Shown here: in pieces, positions 37,172 to 45,550 of the stretch | Layout of the letters: every line of letters begins with the position of its first letter | How positions within the stretch are numbered: the first letter of the stretch is position 1 | Assembly (NCBI GenBank): GCA_026004095.1 | Contig: BPIL01000012.1 | Span: 1 to 64,000 of the forward strand | From: Meiothermus sp. | Lineage (GTDB): Bacteria > Deinococcota > Deinococci > Deinococcales > Thermaceae | Direction of reading: 5' to 3' | DNA length: 64,000 nucleotides | Program-made: the position numbers and the translations under genes | The notes under the pieces: model-generated | What the model was told of the DNA's origin: nothing | Databases searched by the model: none | Seen by the model: only the letters and a program-made list of their open reading frames with translations

Positions 37172-37308
37172 GGGGGGAGGTAAGGCACAGCAATGGTCTG
37201 TGCGGATTTATGTTGCTTTTCTTAGATGAAACCAGCATGAAATCGCATATCCGTGCGGCCAATGGCCGTAGACTATGCTGGGCATGTACAGCCCCTCGAG
37301 GTGTTAGC

Positions 37309-37668
37309 GTGGACTTTTTGTTGACACTCTTGATCGGCGCAGCAGCAGGTATCCTATCGGGCTTTTTCGGCATTGGGGGCGGGGTCGTGGTGGTGCCCGC
37401 CCTGGTTTTTCTGCTGGGCCTGAGCCAGCTCCAGGCCACCGCCACCTCACTGGCAGCGCTGCTGCTGCCGGTGGGAATTCTGGGCGTGCTCAACTACTAC
37501 CGGGTGGGGGCGGTCAATCTGCCGGTGGCGAGCCTGCTGGCACTAGGATTGCTGGTGGGCACTTATTTTGGTTCTCGTGTGGCCCTGACGCTACCAGAGG
37601 CCGTGCTGCGGCGGGGTTTTGGCATCCTGCTGATCCTGATCGCACTCCAGCTTTTGCTCCGCCGCTGA
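37309..37668 (+). CDS. TauE/SafE family membrane protein, half-size
   Basis: A 119-residue membrane protein with about four helices, starting VDFLLTLLIGAAAGILSGFFGIGGGVVVVPALVFLLG, the glycine-rich signature of the TauE/SafE (DUF81) family of anion or organosulfonate exporters. Full-size members have two such halves, so this one would need to pair as a dimer. The GTG at 37309 is preceded by GAGGTG; the open frame extends upstream to 37153, but with non-conserved sequence. It is divergent from the response regulator. Confidence 0.78.
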   Translation: MDFLLTLLIGAAAGILSGFFGIGGGVVVVPALVFLLGLSQLQATATSLAALLLPVGILGVLNYYRVGAVNLPVASLLALGLLVGTYFGSRVALTLPEAVLRRGFGILLILIALQLLLRR

Positions 37669-37696
37669 GGAAATGATGGGATGAACCCCCGAGGCC

Positions 37697-38893
37697 TTAG
37701 ACTCTAAAGTAAATTTTGCGGGCGTAAAACCCCCAAAACACCAGCCACCAGGCCAGGATGTAGAGCAGCGTGTACGTCCACCCCCCCACCACCGCCCCGC
37801 TGTGGGCCACGTGCCAGTTGAGCCAGGCCTGCTGCACGCTGACCCGCGCTCCGTTCAGCGAGACCGTCCAGCCCTGCAACACCCAGACCTTGAATAAAAT
37901 CGGCAGGATATAGGCCAGCAGCGCATTCGACCCGAAGACCAGGAACGGAAAGGCCAGCCACTTCCACCTACCGAGGTCGAACAACACGTAAAACGCCCCG
38001 ATCAAAAGCGTCGCCAGCCCGGCGCTGAACAGGATGTACGGCGGCGTCCAGAAAGTTTTGGAGAAGGGCAGCTCGAGGCTCCAGCCATACCCCAGCCCGG
38101 TCATCGCGCTGCCCAGCAGGAGGAGCTGGGGAAGGGGGTGGTGGGTGGGGGAAAATCGTCGAGGGCTTGGGTTTTCCGTTATCACCCCAATTTCCCTTTT
38201 TTCCTCGCGCGTTCCGCGCAGAACCTGGGCCACAATCGCCCCCAGCAAGGCCAGCGCCGCCGTGGGGATGGTCGAAAGCAGGCCGCGCAGGCCGAGGGGC
38301 TCGAGGTAGGTCTTGTTCAGGTGCAGCAACAGGTTGCGGTCTTCCTCGAAGATGCCCGGCCCCGCGCCGGGGATGGGAACAAAGCGGATGGCCGCCCAGT
38401 AGCCGACCAGGAGCGCCGCTGCGACCGCGAACAGGAAGGCGGGCCGGGGGGAGATCAGGTAAAAAAGCGCGGCCAGGCAGTAGGCCAGCGCGATGAGCTG
38501 CAAGACCCCCAGCGCGAAGACCGGGGTGCGGGCCAGGGCACTGGTCAGGAAGAGGCCCAGCAAAAAAATCAGGCTCGTGCGCCTGAGAATGCGAAGCAGC
38601 CTGCGCCACAACGGAAGCCGCTGTTTATCGAAGCTCGAGGCCGCATACGGGATGGCCGCCCCCATACAGAACAAGAACCACGGAAACACCAGATCGGCCA
38701 GCGTCACCCCGCCAAACGGGGCGTGCATGAGCTGGTCGGGCGTGGCCTCCTGAAGCGCGACATTGTTAACTAGCAGCATCAAGAAAACCGTCAGGCCCCG
38801 CAGCCCGTCCAAAGCCAGCAGCCGGGTTCCGGCCACCACCGCTTTGTTCTTGGAATCCACCGCTGTGGCGGTGCTCGCTCGGGCTAGCATCAT
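37697..38893 (-). CDS. Membrane acyltransferase, HGSNAT/DUF5009-like
   Basis: A 398-residue integral membrane protein with about ten helices. The start LLALDGLRGLTVFLMLLVNN and TLADLVFPWFLFCMGAAIPY match the heparan-alpha-glucosaminide N-acetyltransferase group (NagX/YeiB-like), which moves acetyl groups across the membrane onto sugars. ATG at 38893 is preferred because AAGGGGTG lies just before it and the upstream open frame has no conserved sequence. It follows a polysaccharide deacetylase gene by 49 bp on the same strand, so both may act on cell-envelope glycans. Confidence 0.75.
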   Translation of the reverse strand: MMLARASTATAVDSKNKAVVAGTRLLALDGLRGLTVFLMLLVNNVALQEATPDQLMHAPFGGVTLADLVFPWFLFCMGAAIPYAASSFDKQRLPLWRRLLRILRRTSLIFLLGLFLTSALARTPVFALGVLQLIALAYCLAALFYLISPRPAFLFAVAAALLVGYWAAIRFVPIPGAGPGIFEEDRNLLLHLNKTYLEPLGLRGLLSTIPTAALALLGAIVAQVLRGTREEKREIGVITENPSPRRFSPTHHPLPQLLLLGSAMTGLGYGWSLELPFSKTFWTPPYILFSAGLATLLIGAFYVLFDLGRWKWLAFPFLVFGSNALLAYILPILFKVWVLQGWTVSLNGARVSVQQAWLNWHVAHSGAVVGGWTYTLLYILAWWLVFWGFYARKIYFRV

Positions 38894-38942
38894 CACCCCT
38901 TTTCCGCGTTCTACCCGCCTTTGCTGACTCACCGGAATACCC

Positions 38943-40145
38943 CTACTTTCGCACCAGCCCATCCACCGTGCCCAGCCGGTAACCCTGCTGCCCTGCCAGA
39001 GCCAGAAAGCGCGGCAGCACCGCGATGGTCTGAAGTACGTTGTCGTGCAGCAGCACGATACCACCAGGGCGCAGCCGCCGCAGCAGCCGGGCCTCGAGGG
39101 GGCCCTGCCCGATGTTATCGAAGTCGCCCGGATCGTCCGTCCAGAAGACCACTGTCATGTTCAGCCGCCGCATCACCTCGAGCACCGTGGGCGAGAAACG
39201 GCCCCCGGGTGGGCGAAAGTAGACGATGGGCTTGCCGGTGATGGCTTGAAGCACCCGATTGGCCTGGACGATCTCGGCGGTCACGCTGGCCTCGTCAAGC
39301 CCGTTGAGGCGGACATGGTGGTAGGTGTGGTTGGCGACCTCGTGCCCTTGCTGCACCATATCCCGTACGAAGTAGGGGTAGGCCTCGGCGTTGCGGCCAA
39401 TGCAGAAGAAGGTGGCCCGCACACCCGCCCGGCGCAGGGTGTCGAGGAGCAGCGGCTCGAACAGGGGGTGGGGCGCATCGTCGAAGGTCAGGGCCACCAT
39501 GCGCTGCTTGGGGTCGCCGTGGAAGAGACGGTTACCAACCACCCCACCCTGCTGGCTGGCCGCGGCCTGCTCGAGCTGCTGGGCACGGAGCTGGGCCCGG
39601 GTGCCCTGGAACTGGGGGGTGAGCTCGAGTTCGTCGGTCACGGGCGCGGGTGGGCCGTAAAAGGCATCCTGCGGCTTGATCCAGAGGTGGTCAAACTGCA
39701 AAAAGTTGCTCAGGTTCAAGCGCAAAAACTCGTTGAGCCTGGCTCGTGAGACCGAAGCGGTAAAACGGGGCAAGGGGCCTCCAAAACCCGCGTACTCCCT
39801 GCGGCTATAAATCGAGACATCCACATAGCTCAGGGAAGGCCGGGCTGCAAAGGTCTCGGCCACCACCCGCTGGGCCTTGGTGAGCATAAAGCTAGGGGTG
39901 GTGGAGGCCTCCGGAATCAAGACCAGGGCCTCGGCAGCCTCCACGAAGCCGTTGGAGGCCCAGGCGATCCGCTCCACGTAACGGATGGGCGGGTTGAGAA
40001 CGATCTGGGGTAGCGTGGGCGCTGGCCGCTGACCAGGTGCCAGCGGCTGTATCTCGCCGGGCGGAATGGCCTGCACCGGAGGGAGCGGCGCCTGGGCCAG
40101 CACCAGCCCCAATGCCCATGGCAGTAAGCATATCCAAGGCCTCAT
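38943..40145 (-). CDS. Secreted polysaccharide deacetylase (NodB family)
   Basis: A 400-residue exported protein with signal peptide MRPWICLLPWALGLVLAQA. The C-terminal NodB domain has all five carbohydrate-esterase-4 motifs: TFDDAPHP, HTYHHV (metal His), RPPGGRFS, WTDDPGDFD and LLHDN. The N-terminal 200 residues form a separate region of unknown role (DVSIYSRREYAGFGG). It would remove N- or O-acetyl groups from peptidoglycan or another envelope glycan. Start at 40145 is chosen for the signal peptide and GGAGG upstream. Confidence 0.88.
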   Translation of the reverse strand: MRPWICLLPWALGLVLAQAPLPPVQAIPPGEIQPLAPGQRPAPTLPQIVLNPPIRYVERIAWASNGFVEAAEALVLIPEASTTPSFMLTKAQRVVAETFAARPSLSYVDVSIYSRREYAGFGGPLPRFTASVSRARLNEFLRLNLSNFLQFDHLWIKPQDAFYGPPAPVTDELELTPQFQGTRAQLRAQQLEQAAASQQGGVVGNRLFHGDPKQRMVALTFDDAPHPLFEPLLLDTLRRAGVRATFFCIGRNAEAYPYFVRDMVQQGHEVANHTYHHVRLNGLDEASVTAEIVQANRVLQAITGKPIVYFRPPGGRFSPTVLEVMRRLNMTVVFWTDDPGDFDNIGQGPLEARLLRRLRPGGIVLLHDNVLQTIAVLPRFLALAGQQGYRLGTVDGLVRK

Positions 40146-40376
40146 ACCCTCCAGCATCACCCACCAGATGAAGGGGGTCTGAAACAATTGAGGCCCCCTC
40201 CCAAGCAGCGCAGATCTACCGGCCCTTTCATTTCAGATTCACCCCTCCGACCTAGCCTTTGGCTCAGGGTATTGTGGAGTTTCGCCTGGGCTGGTTTGCG
40301 GCAAATACTATAGGAACCAGGCCTCCAACTCCCTGCGCACCTCCATCCGGCGATTTATGAGGAACCCCCCAACCCT

Positions 40377-41624
40377 ATGAACCTTCGGCTGCGCCTGGCC
40401 CTAATTACTTTCAGCCTGACCCTTCTGGGCCTGGGCCTGGGCCTGCTCCTGACCTACCAGATTCTGGAGCGCAGCCGCCTGGCCGATCTCGATCGGGAGC
40501 TCAGGCTCCAGGCCAGCATAGTACTGCAGGCGGCGCTCAGCGGCCGGCCCATACCCGACACCCTGGCCGACGCGCTTTCACAGGACAACCGCGTCCAGTC
40601 GGCGCAGGTTTACCGGGGGCTACAGAAGATTTGGGAAGGCGGCACCTTCACCTCCGACCTACCCTTCGACGCGGGTATGCTGGGCCGGGAGGGCCCCAGC
40701 GAGGTGCGGGGGTTGCGGGTATACACCCTGAGCCAGGGGGATTTAAGCGTACAGCTTAGCGAATCGTTGTGGCTGTTGCGCGAGACCCTGGAGCGCTTTG
40801 TGGAGGTTGCTGTTCCCATCGCTTTGCTACTGGCCCTGCTCTCGGCAGGGCTGGGCTATCTAGCCGCTGGGCTGGCGGTGCGGCCCCTCGAGCGCCTCAC
40901 CCGCGCCGCGGCTCGCTTTGAGCAGGGGGAACCGGTACCGCAGATCTCCGGCCAGGACGAAGTAGCCAGCCTGGCCCGCTCCTTTGCCAGCCTGCTCGAC
41001 CGGCTCAAGGATCAGCGCGAGCGGGAGCAGCAGTTTTTGGCCTACGCCGCGCATGAGCTGCGCACCCCGCTTTCGGCCTTCCGGGCCAGCCTCGAGGCCG
41101 CCAGGCTCCGGGGTCAGATGGGAACAGAACAACTCAGCCGCCTGCACCGCGAGGCCTTGCGGCTGGAGACCCTGGCCCAAAACCTGCTGGCCCTTTCGCG
41201 GGCCGAAAGCGGCGAGGTGCGGGGGCAGCCCCTGGATCTGGCCGACCTGGTTTCCGAGGCCTTCGACCGCTTCCAGCCGCTGGCCCTGGAACGGGGTCTG
41301 GAACTGGGCCTCGAGGCCCAGCCCGCTCCCACCCATGCCGATCCGCGCCTGCTCGAGCAGGCCCTCAACAACCTGGTACACAACGCCCTGCGCTACACCA
41401 GCAAAGGCAGCGTACTGCTAAAAAGCGGCCTGGAGGAGGGCTGGGCCTGGCTCGAGGTGGCCGACACCGGCCCCGGCTTCCATAAGGACGCCCACGAGGG
41501 GCTGGGCCTGCGGGTGGCACGGGCGGTGGCCCAGGCGCTGCAGGGGGAGTTACACATCAAGCAGCACCAGGGGAGCCAGGTGCGGCTGCGCCTGCCCCAG
41601 TACCGGCCGCACACCGGAGGGTAA
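40377..41624 (+). CDS. Sensor histidine kinase
   Basis: A 415-residue membrane kinase: helix near the N-terminus (LALITFSLTLLGLGLGLLL), extracytoplasmic sensor of about 110 residues, second helix (VAVPIALLLALLSAGLGYLAAG), HAMP (RPLERLTRAAARFEQGEP), dimerisation/phosphoacceptor site AAHELRTPLSAFRASLEA and an ATPase domain with N box NNLVHNALRYT and G box DTGPGF. The family normally pairs with an OmpR-type regulator; none is adjacent, and the nearest is at 36388-37047. It is followed 6 bp later by the next gene. Confidence 0.93.
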   Translation: MNLRLRLALITFSLTLLGLGLGLLLTYQILERSRLADLDRELRLQASIVLQAALSGRPIPDTLADALSQDNRVQSAQVYRGLQKIWEGGTFTSDLPFDAGMLGREGPSEVRGLRVYTLSQGDLSVQLSESLWLLRETLERFVEVAVPIALLLALLSAGLGYLAAGLAVRPLERLTRAAARFEQGEPVPQISGQDEVASLARSFASLLDRLKDQREREQQFLAYAAHELRTPLSAFRASLEAARLRGQMGTEQLSRLHREALRLETLAQNLLALSRAESGEVRGQPLDLADLVSEAFDRFQPLALERGLELGLEAQPAPTHADPRLLEQALNNLVHNALRYTSKGSVLLKSGLEEGWAWLEVADTGPGFHKDAHEGLGLRVARAVAQALQGELHIKQHQGSQVRLRLPQYRPHTGG

Positions 41625-41629
41625 CAAAA

Positions 41630-42634
41630 ATGTGGCGCAAAGTTTTGTCCGTCCTGCTACTCCTCAGCCTGGCACGCCCAGCCTATGCCCGTCCGCCCGA
41701 GGATGCCTACGCCTACGGCTCCACGGCTTTCAATCAGTTGGTAGAGGCGTCTTACCGGCTGACCGAGGCTAAAGGACTGAAGCCTTTTTATCCCTGGTTC
41801 GAGAAAGCCTACGCGCGTTACGCGGGGAAGGGTCTGCAGCAGAGCCTCGAGGCCCGCCGACGGGCCTACCGCAAGCTGGCGGGCTCCCAGAAAGCCGCCT
41901 TCGAGCGGGAGAGTGCGATCTGGGCCTACCGCACGGTCAAGGCCCTGATCCCCCGCTTCAGCCTCGAGCGCGGTTACGAGTTCGCCTACGCGGTGCGCTA
42001 TGGGGAGCGGCAGTGCCTGTTGCAGTCGGTGCTCATCGCCGGGATGCTCCAGCGCATCGGGCTGAGGGCAGGCGCGGTGATGGTCTGGAAGAACCTGCAC
42101 GGGCAGGTTAGCAACCTCGGACACGTGAGCACTTTGCTGCGCCTTTCCGACGGCCACGACCTGTTGGTCGACGCCTCGGAGCCCGAGCCCTTCCCCGAAC
42201 ACCAGGGCCTCTTCACCTGGGACGCCGCCGTGGGCGATTACCGCTTCCTCGAGCCCCGCTTCGCGGCCAACCACGAAATTCGGGCCTATCGCCTGGTCGG
42301 CAACGGGCACGAAGCACCGGTGGGCGAGATCGCTCCGCTCAGCCTGCGCTACCTACAGTCGCAGTTCTACTACTACCGGGGCGAACGTGCGCCCAACGGC
42401 TTCATCGGCCCTTCTACGCCTCAAGGACTGGCAGCCTCGGCCCGTTTTTTGCAGGAGGCGGTGCGCCTGGAGCCGGGCAACCCCCTGGCGGTGTACGTGC
42501 TGGGGCTGGTCTACCGCAAGCAGGGGCAGCTCGAGGCCGCCCGCCAGCAAATCCGCACCGGCTACCAGCTTTATGCGCGCTATGGCTTCATCCCCGATGG
42601 CCCCAAGGCCGCCCATACCTGGGCCGGTGAGTAA
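41630..42634 (+). CDS. Secreted transglutaminase-like protein with TPR end
   Basis: A 334-residue exported protein with signal peptide ending ARPAYA. The central part has a possible Cys-His-Asp triad of the transglutaminase/papain fold: Cys in RYGERQCLLQSVLIAGML, His in NLGHVSTLLRL, Asp in HDLLVDASEPE. The last 80 residues resemble TPR units (SARFLQEAVRLEPGNPLAVYVLGLVYRKQG). It is probably co-transcribed with the kinase. Such proteins can act as proteases or peptide cross-linkers; the substrate is not known. Confidence 0.65.
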   Translation: MWRKVLSVLLLLSLARPAYARPPEDAYAYGSTAFNQLVEASYRLTEAKGLKPFYPWFEKAYARYAGKGLQQSLEARRRAYRKLAGSQKAAFERESAIWAYRTVKALIPRFSLERGYEFAYAVRYGERQCLLQSVLIAGMLQRIGLRAGAVMVWKNLHGQVSNLGHVSTLLRLSDGHDLLVDASEPEPFPEHQGLFTWDAAVGDYRFLEPRFAANHEIRAYRLVGNGHEAPVGEIAPLSLRYLQSQFYYYRGERAPNGFIGPSTPQGLAASARFLQEAVRLEPGNPLAVYVLGLVYRKQGQLEAARQQIRTGYQLYARYGFIPDGPKAAHTWAGE

Positions 42635-42645
42635 GGAGGTGAGCG

Positions 42646-43575
42646 CTACTCACCTCGAGGGCTAAAGAGTTCGTTTTCGCGCACGAAAGCCAGCATGAAG
42701 TGTGCGAGCAACTGCATCTGGCTGGCGTGGGCCTGCAGCGCCTCGAGCTTAGCCGTACGCTCCTCGGGGCTCAGGGGCAGGCGCTGCCAGGGCAGGCCCT
42801 TGCCCCGCGGGGCGGGCTCGAGGGGCAGTTGGGGGTGCAGGCCCTTGGGCAAGGGCCACTCCAGCCCACCGTGCACAATCCAGAAGCGCAGCCGCTCAGC
42901 AGCGACCTCCTGCTGGGCCAGCAGCCCCACGGCGCGGTGGTCGGGGTGGGCATCCCTGGGGGAAGGGGCCAGCACCAGCGTGGGCTGCACCTGCTCGAGC
43001 ACCCGCCGGAAGTCGCGCCGCAGCGACTCGCCGGTGTAGGGGGCGCCAGGCGAGAGCGCATCGGCGTAGGGCACATGGCTAACCAGGGTCAGGTGCGAGC
43101 GGTAGGGCGTGCCCTGGGGATGGCGCTCGAGCAAAGCCCGCAGGCCCCGGTCGGGGTAGCCCAAAAAGATCAGGTGATCCTGGGGCACCCCCAGACGGCG
43201 GGCGGCCAGGCGGGCCTCGCCCATGCGACGCTGCCCCAGCTCGAGGGAGGCCCGGCCCTGCGGCCTGAGGGTATCCTCCAGCAGCGCCGCGTCCCACTCA
43301 AAGCCGTCCCCACTGGTAAACCACAGCACCCAGACCTCCCCCCCGCGCTTCAGCACCTGCTGGATGGCCCCCGCACAGCACAGGCTCTCGTCGTCGGGGT
43401 GGGGCGAAAGCACCAGCAGCCGCTCCCCCGCCAGGGGCATTTGGGGCAGGCGGTTCACGGTAAGGCGATAATAAAAACCGTAGCCCCAGGCAACCATGGA
43501 CGGCGCATTGATCACCACCGCTGCCACCAGCAAAGCTGTCAACAGCATATACCGTTTTCTGATCCACCGGCGCAC
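42646..43575 (-). CDS. PIG-L/LmbE family deacetylase, membrane-anchored
   Basis: A 309-residue protein with one N-terminal helix (YMLLTALLVAAVVINAPSMV) and a PIG-L domain with the zinc motif LSPHPDDESLCCAG and a second histidine motif SPRDAHPDHRAV. The family removes acetyl from N-acetylglucosamine-type groups. GTG at 43575 is chosen because it keeps the basic residues before the helix; ATG at 43548 or 43611 are alternatives. It is divergent from the acetyltransferase gene with only about 10 bp between starts, so the promoters must lie inside the neighbouring coding regions. Confidence 0.83.
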   Translation of the reverse strand: MRRWIRKRYMLLTALLVAAVVINAPSMVAWGYGFYYRLTVNRLPQMPLAGERLLVLSPHPDDESLCCAGAIQQVLKRGGEVWVLWFTSGDGFEWDAALLEDTLRPQGRASLELGQRRMGEARLAARRLGVPQDHLIFLGYPDRGLRALLERHPQGTPYRSHLTLVSHVPYADALSPGAPYTGESLRRDFRRVLEQVQPTLVLAPSPRDAHPDHRAVGLLAQQEVAAERLRFWIVHGGLEWPLPKGLHPQLPLEPAPRGKGLPWQRLPLSPEERTAKLEALQAHASQMQLLAHFMLAFVRENELFSPRGE

Positions 43576-43585
43576 GTGAGCTATT

Positions 43586-44212
43586 ATGGATAAAATCCGT
43601 GAAGTCCGCATGGAAGACCTCGAGGCCCTCGGCCATATCGCTTACGCAACGGGCTTTTTCGGTGAGAGCGCCCGGCGCTTCTTCCCCGATGCCACCCTCT
43701 TCACCGACCTCTGGGTGCGGCCCTACCTGGGCCCGGCGGGCCGGGGGAGCTTTATAGCTTTTGCAGAGGAGGCGCCGGTGGGCTACGTCCTGGGCGCTCA
43801 CCTGGGCGCCTACCGCCGTCACTTGCTGCACGCCCTGCCTGGGCTTTGCAGCCGGGCGCTGCGGGGCGATTATCCGCAGTTGTGGCCTTCGCTAGCCTAC
43901 CTGGGGCGCCTGCTCCGCTATGCCCTACCCCACGCCCCCACCGCTGCCTATCCCGTTCAGTTGCACATCAACCTGCTGCCCGAGGGGCGGGGCCGGGGGC
44001 TGGGCCAGGCGCTCCTGTGCGCCCACCTCGAGGCCCTCCACCAGCAGGGCCTGCCCGGGGTGCAGCTTTCCACCACGCGCGAGAATGCGGCGGCGCTGCG
44101 GCTCTACGAGCGCATGGGCTTTTGCATCTGGCGCGAGGCCCGCAGCCCCCTGTGGCGCCCCTGGCTGGGGCGCGATGCGGTGCACCTGGTAATGGTCAAG
44201 GAGCTGGCATGA
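43586..44212 (+). CDS. GNAT-family N-acetyltransferase
   Basis: A 208-residue acetyltransferase. The acetyl-CoA-binding motif A is seen as LHINLLPEGRGRGLGQALLCAHLEAL and motif B as TTRENAAALRLYERMGF. The N-terminal half starts IREVRMEDLEALGHIAYATGFF. The acceptor is unknown. It ends in an ATGA overlap with the DUF421 gene, so the two are coupled. Confidence 0.88.
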   Translation: MDKIREVRMEDLEALGHIAYATGFFGESARRFFPDATLFTDLWVRPYLGPAGRGSFIAFAEEAPVGYVLGAHLGAYRRHLLHALPGLCSRALRGDYPQLWPSLAYLGRLLRYALPHAPTAAYPVQLHINLLPEGRGRGLGQALLCAHLEALHQQGLPGVQLSTTRENAAALRLYERMGFCIWREARSPLWRPWLGRDAVHLVMVKELA

Positions 44213-44727
44213 ACGAAGCCCTGATACAAGCCCTGGGCGACGGCGTGACGCTGCTGTTCACCGCCTTGCGGGTGGCGGTGGTCTATGTGGGGTTGCTGCT
44301 GTTGTTGCGGCTGGCCGGCAAACGCACCCTGGGCCAGATGACCCCCTTCGACCTGCTCACCCTGCTGCTGCTGTCCAACGCGGTGCAGAACGCCATGATC
44401 GGCCCCGACAACAGCCTCACCGGCGGCCTGCTGGCCGCGGCCATCCTGCTCCTGCTCAACCGCGCGGTAGCCAGCAGCCCCCTGCGCCAGACCCTCGAGG
44501 GCCGCCCCACCCTCCTTATCCAGAACGGCCAGATCCTCCACGAGGCCCTGCGGCGCGAGGGGATCAAGCTCGAGGAGCTCGAGGCGGCCTTGCGCCAGCA
44601 CGGGGTCAGCCGAACCGAGCAGGTGGCCTCGGCCGTGCTGGAGATCGACGGCACCATCTCGGTGGTGCCCTCCCAGGAGCCCACCGTACACAAGGTGCGC
44701 CACGTCAAGTCGAGCCGCAACCGCTAG
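44209..44727 (+). CDS. DUF421 (YetF-like) membrane protein
   Basis: A 172-residue protein with three N-terminal helices (FTALRVAVVYVGLLLLLRLAG, FDLLTLLLLSNAVQNAM, LLAAAILLLLNRAV) and a cytosolic C-terminal domain (EGRPTLLIQNGQILHEALRREGIKLEELEAALRQ, SAVLEIDGTISVVP) characteristic of DUF421/YetF proteins. RLAGKRTLGQMTPFDLL is a good family mark. The ATG at 44209 overlaps the GNAT stop codon. Molecular role is not settled in the family. Confidence 0.88.
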   Translation: MNEALIQALGDGVTLLFTALRVAVVYVGLLLLLRLAGKRTLGQMTPFDLLTLLLLSNAVQNAMIGPDNSLTGGLLAAAILLLLNRAVASSPLRQTLEGRPTLLIQNGQILHEALRREGIKLEELEAALRQHGVSRTEQVASAVLEIDGTISVVPSQEPTVHKVRHVKSSRNR

Positions 44728-44831
44728 GCTTCAGCACGGGCAATTCATTCTGCCTTCACGCCCTGGCTTCACAGTATCGACCGTGACCTATCCTTACCAC
44801 TGTCGTGCCTGGGTCACAGAAGGAGAGGATT

Positions 44832-45143
44832 ATGCGTATGAAAAAGTCTCTGGGTTTGCTTTTGGCTGCACTCGCTGTGGTGGGCGGCCCGCTGATGGCC
44901 TTTGCTTCCTCGGGAAGCACGACGGCGGCTAGCAAGACCACGGTGGCCGCAAAGATCGCCCCTGTGCACATCAACACCGCCACCCTGGCGCAGCTCGAGA
45001 CCCTGCCCGGCGTCGGGCCCAAGCTGGCCCAGGCGATCATCAAGCACCGGCCCTACAAGAATGCCTACGACCTCCAGGGCAAGGTCAAGGGCATCGGCCC
45101 CTCGCTCTGGAAGAAGATCGCTCCCTACGTGCTGTTCAACTAA
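44832..45143 (+). CDS. Secreted helix-hairpin-helix (ComEA-like) protein
   Basis: A 103-residue protein with signal peptide (MKKSLGLLLAALAVVGGPLMAFA), a short Ser/Thr/Ala linker and a double helix-hairpin-helix domain: VHINTATLAQLETLPGVGPK and LQGKVKGIGPSLWKKIAPYV. This is the ComEA DNA-binding module of natural transformation, though classical ComEA has a membrane anchor instead of a cleaved signal. AGGAGAGG precedes the ATG. It stands alone between yetF-like and tatA genes. Confidence 0.85.
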   Translation: MRMKKSLGLLLAALAVVGGPLMAFASSGSTTAASKTTVAAKIAPVHINTATLAQLETLPGVGPKLAQAIIKHRPYKNAYDLQGKVKGIGPSLWKKIAPYVLFN

Positions 45144-45178
45144 ACCTGTCCCTTCCACAGCGTGCAAGGAGGAAGCGC

Positions 45179-45331
45179 GTGAACCTCGGATTTCCCGAGA
45201 TGGCAGTTATCCTGCTGGTGGCCCTGCTGCTCTTCGGCCCGCGCAAACTACCTGAGCTGGCCCGGGGCTTGGGGGAAGCGATCAGGGAGTTCAAGAAAGG
45301 AGCCAGCGCCATTCACGAGGAAGCCAGGTAA
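45179..45331 (+). CDS. tatA: Sec-independent translocase subunit TatA
   Basis: A 50-residue protein, MNLGFPEMAVILLVALLLFG followed by PRKLPELARGLGEAIREFKK: short N-terminus with Glu, one helix, FGPxKLPE hinge and amphipathic helix, the exact layout of TatA/TatB. It starts at a GTG with AAGGAGG five bases upstream. It is short because the acidic tail is minimal. No tatC is adjacent. Confidence 0.92.
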   Translation: MNLGFPEMAVILLVALLLFGPRKLPELARGLGEAIREFKKGASAIHEEAR

Positions 45332-45375
45332 AGCCAGAAAGATAGCTTTCAAGCGTTGAAAATAGAAGACCGATG

Positions 45376-45401
45376 GGAACCGCCTCGAGCGAGGCTGTTC
45401 C
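45376..45401 (+). terminator. Hairpin after tatA
   Basis: GGAAC, C, GCCTCG, AG, CGAGGC, T, GTTCC forms an 11-bp stem with one mismatch and a 2-nt nominal loop; CTTC follows. The T run is weak. It lies 44 bp after the tatA stop. Confidence 0.45.
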
Positions 45402-45485
45402 TTCGGTGTCAGGTTAAAACACCAGCATCGCGAGAAAGGCCTGCACTGGCCCCCTGAAGATGGCAGCACGGGTTCTACCAACCCC

Positions 45486-45514
45486 TTGACAACTGGCCCA
45501 GCGCCGCGCATAAT
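45486..45514 (+). promoter_or_regulatory. Strong sigma-70 promoter of the kinase-ABC operon
   Basis: TTGACA (45486-45491), exactly 17 bp, CATAAT (45509-45514). The -35 box is a perfect match and the -10 has five of six. Transcription would start near 45521 and give a leader of about 165 nt before the kinase ATG. The stretch between this promoter and the tatA hairpin shows no gene. Confidence 0.75.
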
Positions 45515-45550
45515 CGCCCAGGGCTCAACGCCTCAAAATCCATAAAGAAA

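Noticed and set aside
43846-44208. Longer start for the DUF421 protein inside the acetyltransferase gene.
   Set aside because: The added sequence is Pro/Arg/Gly-rich shadow; the ATG at 44209 overlaps the stop codon of the previous gene and begins directly before the first membrane helix.
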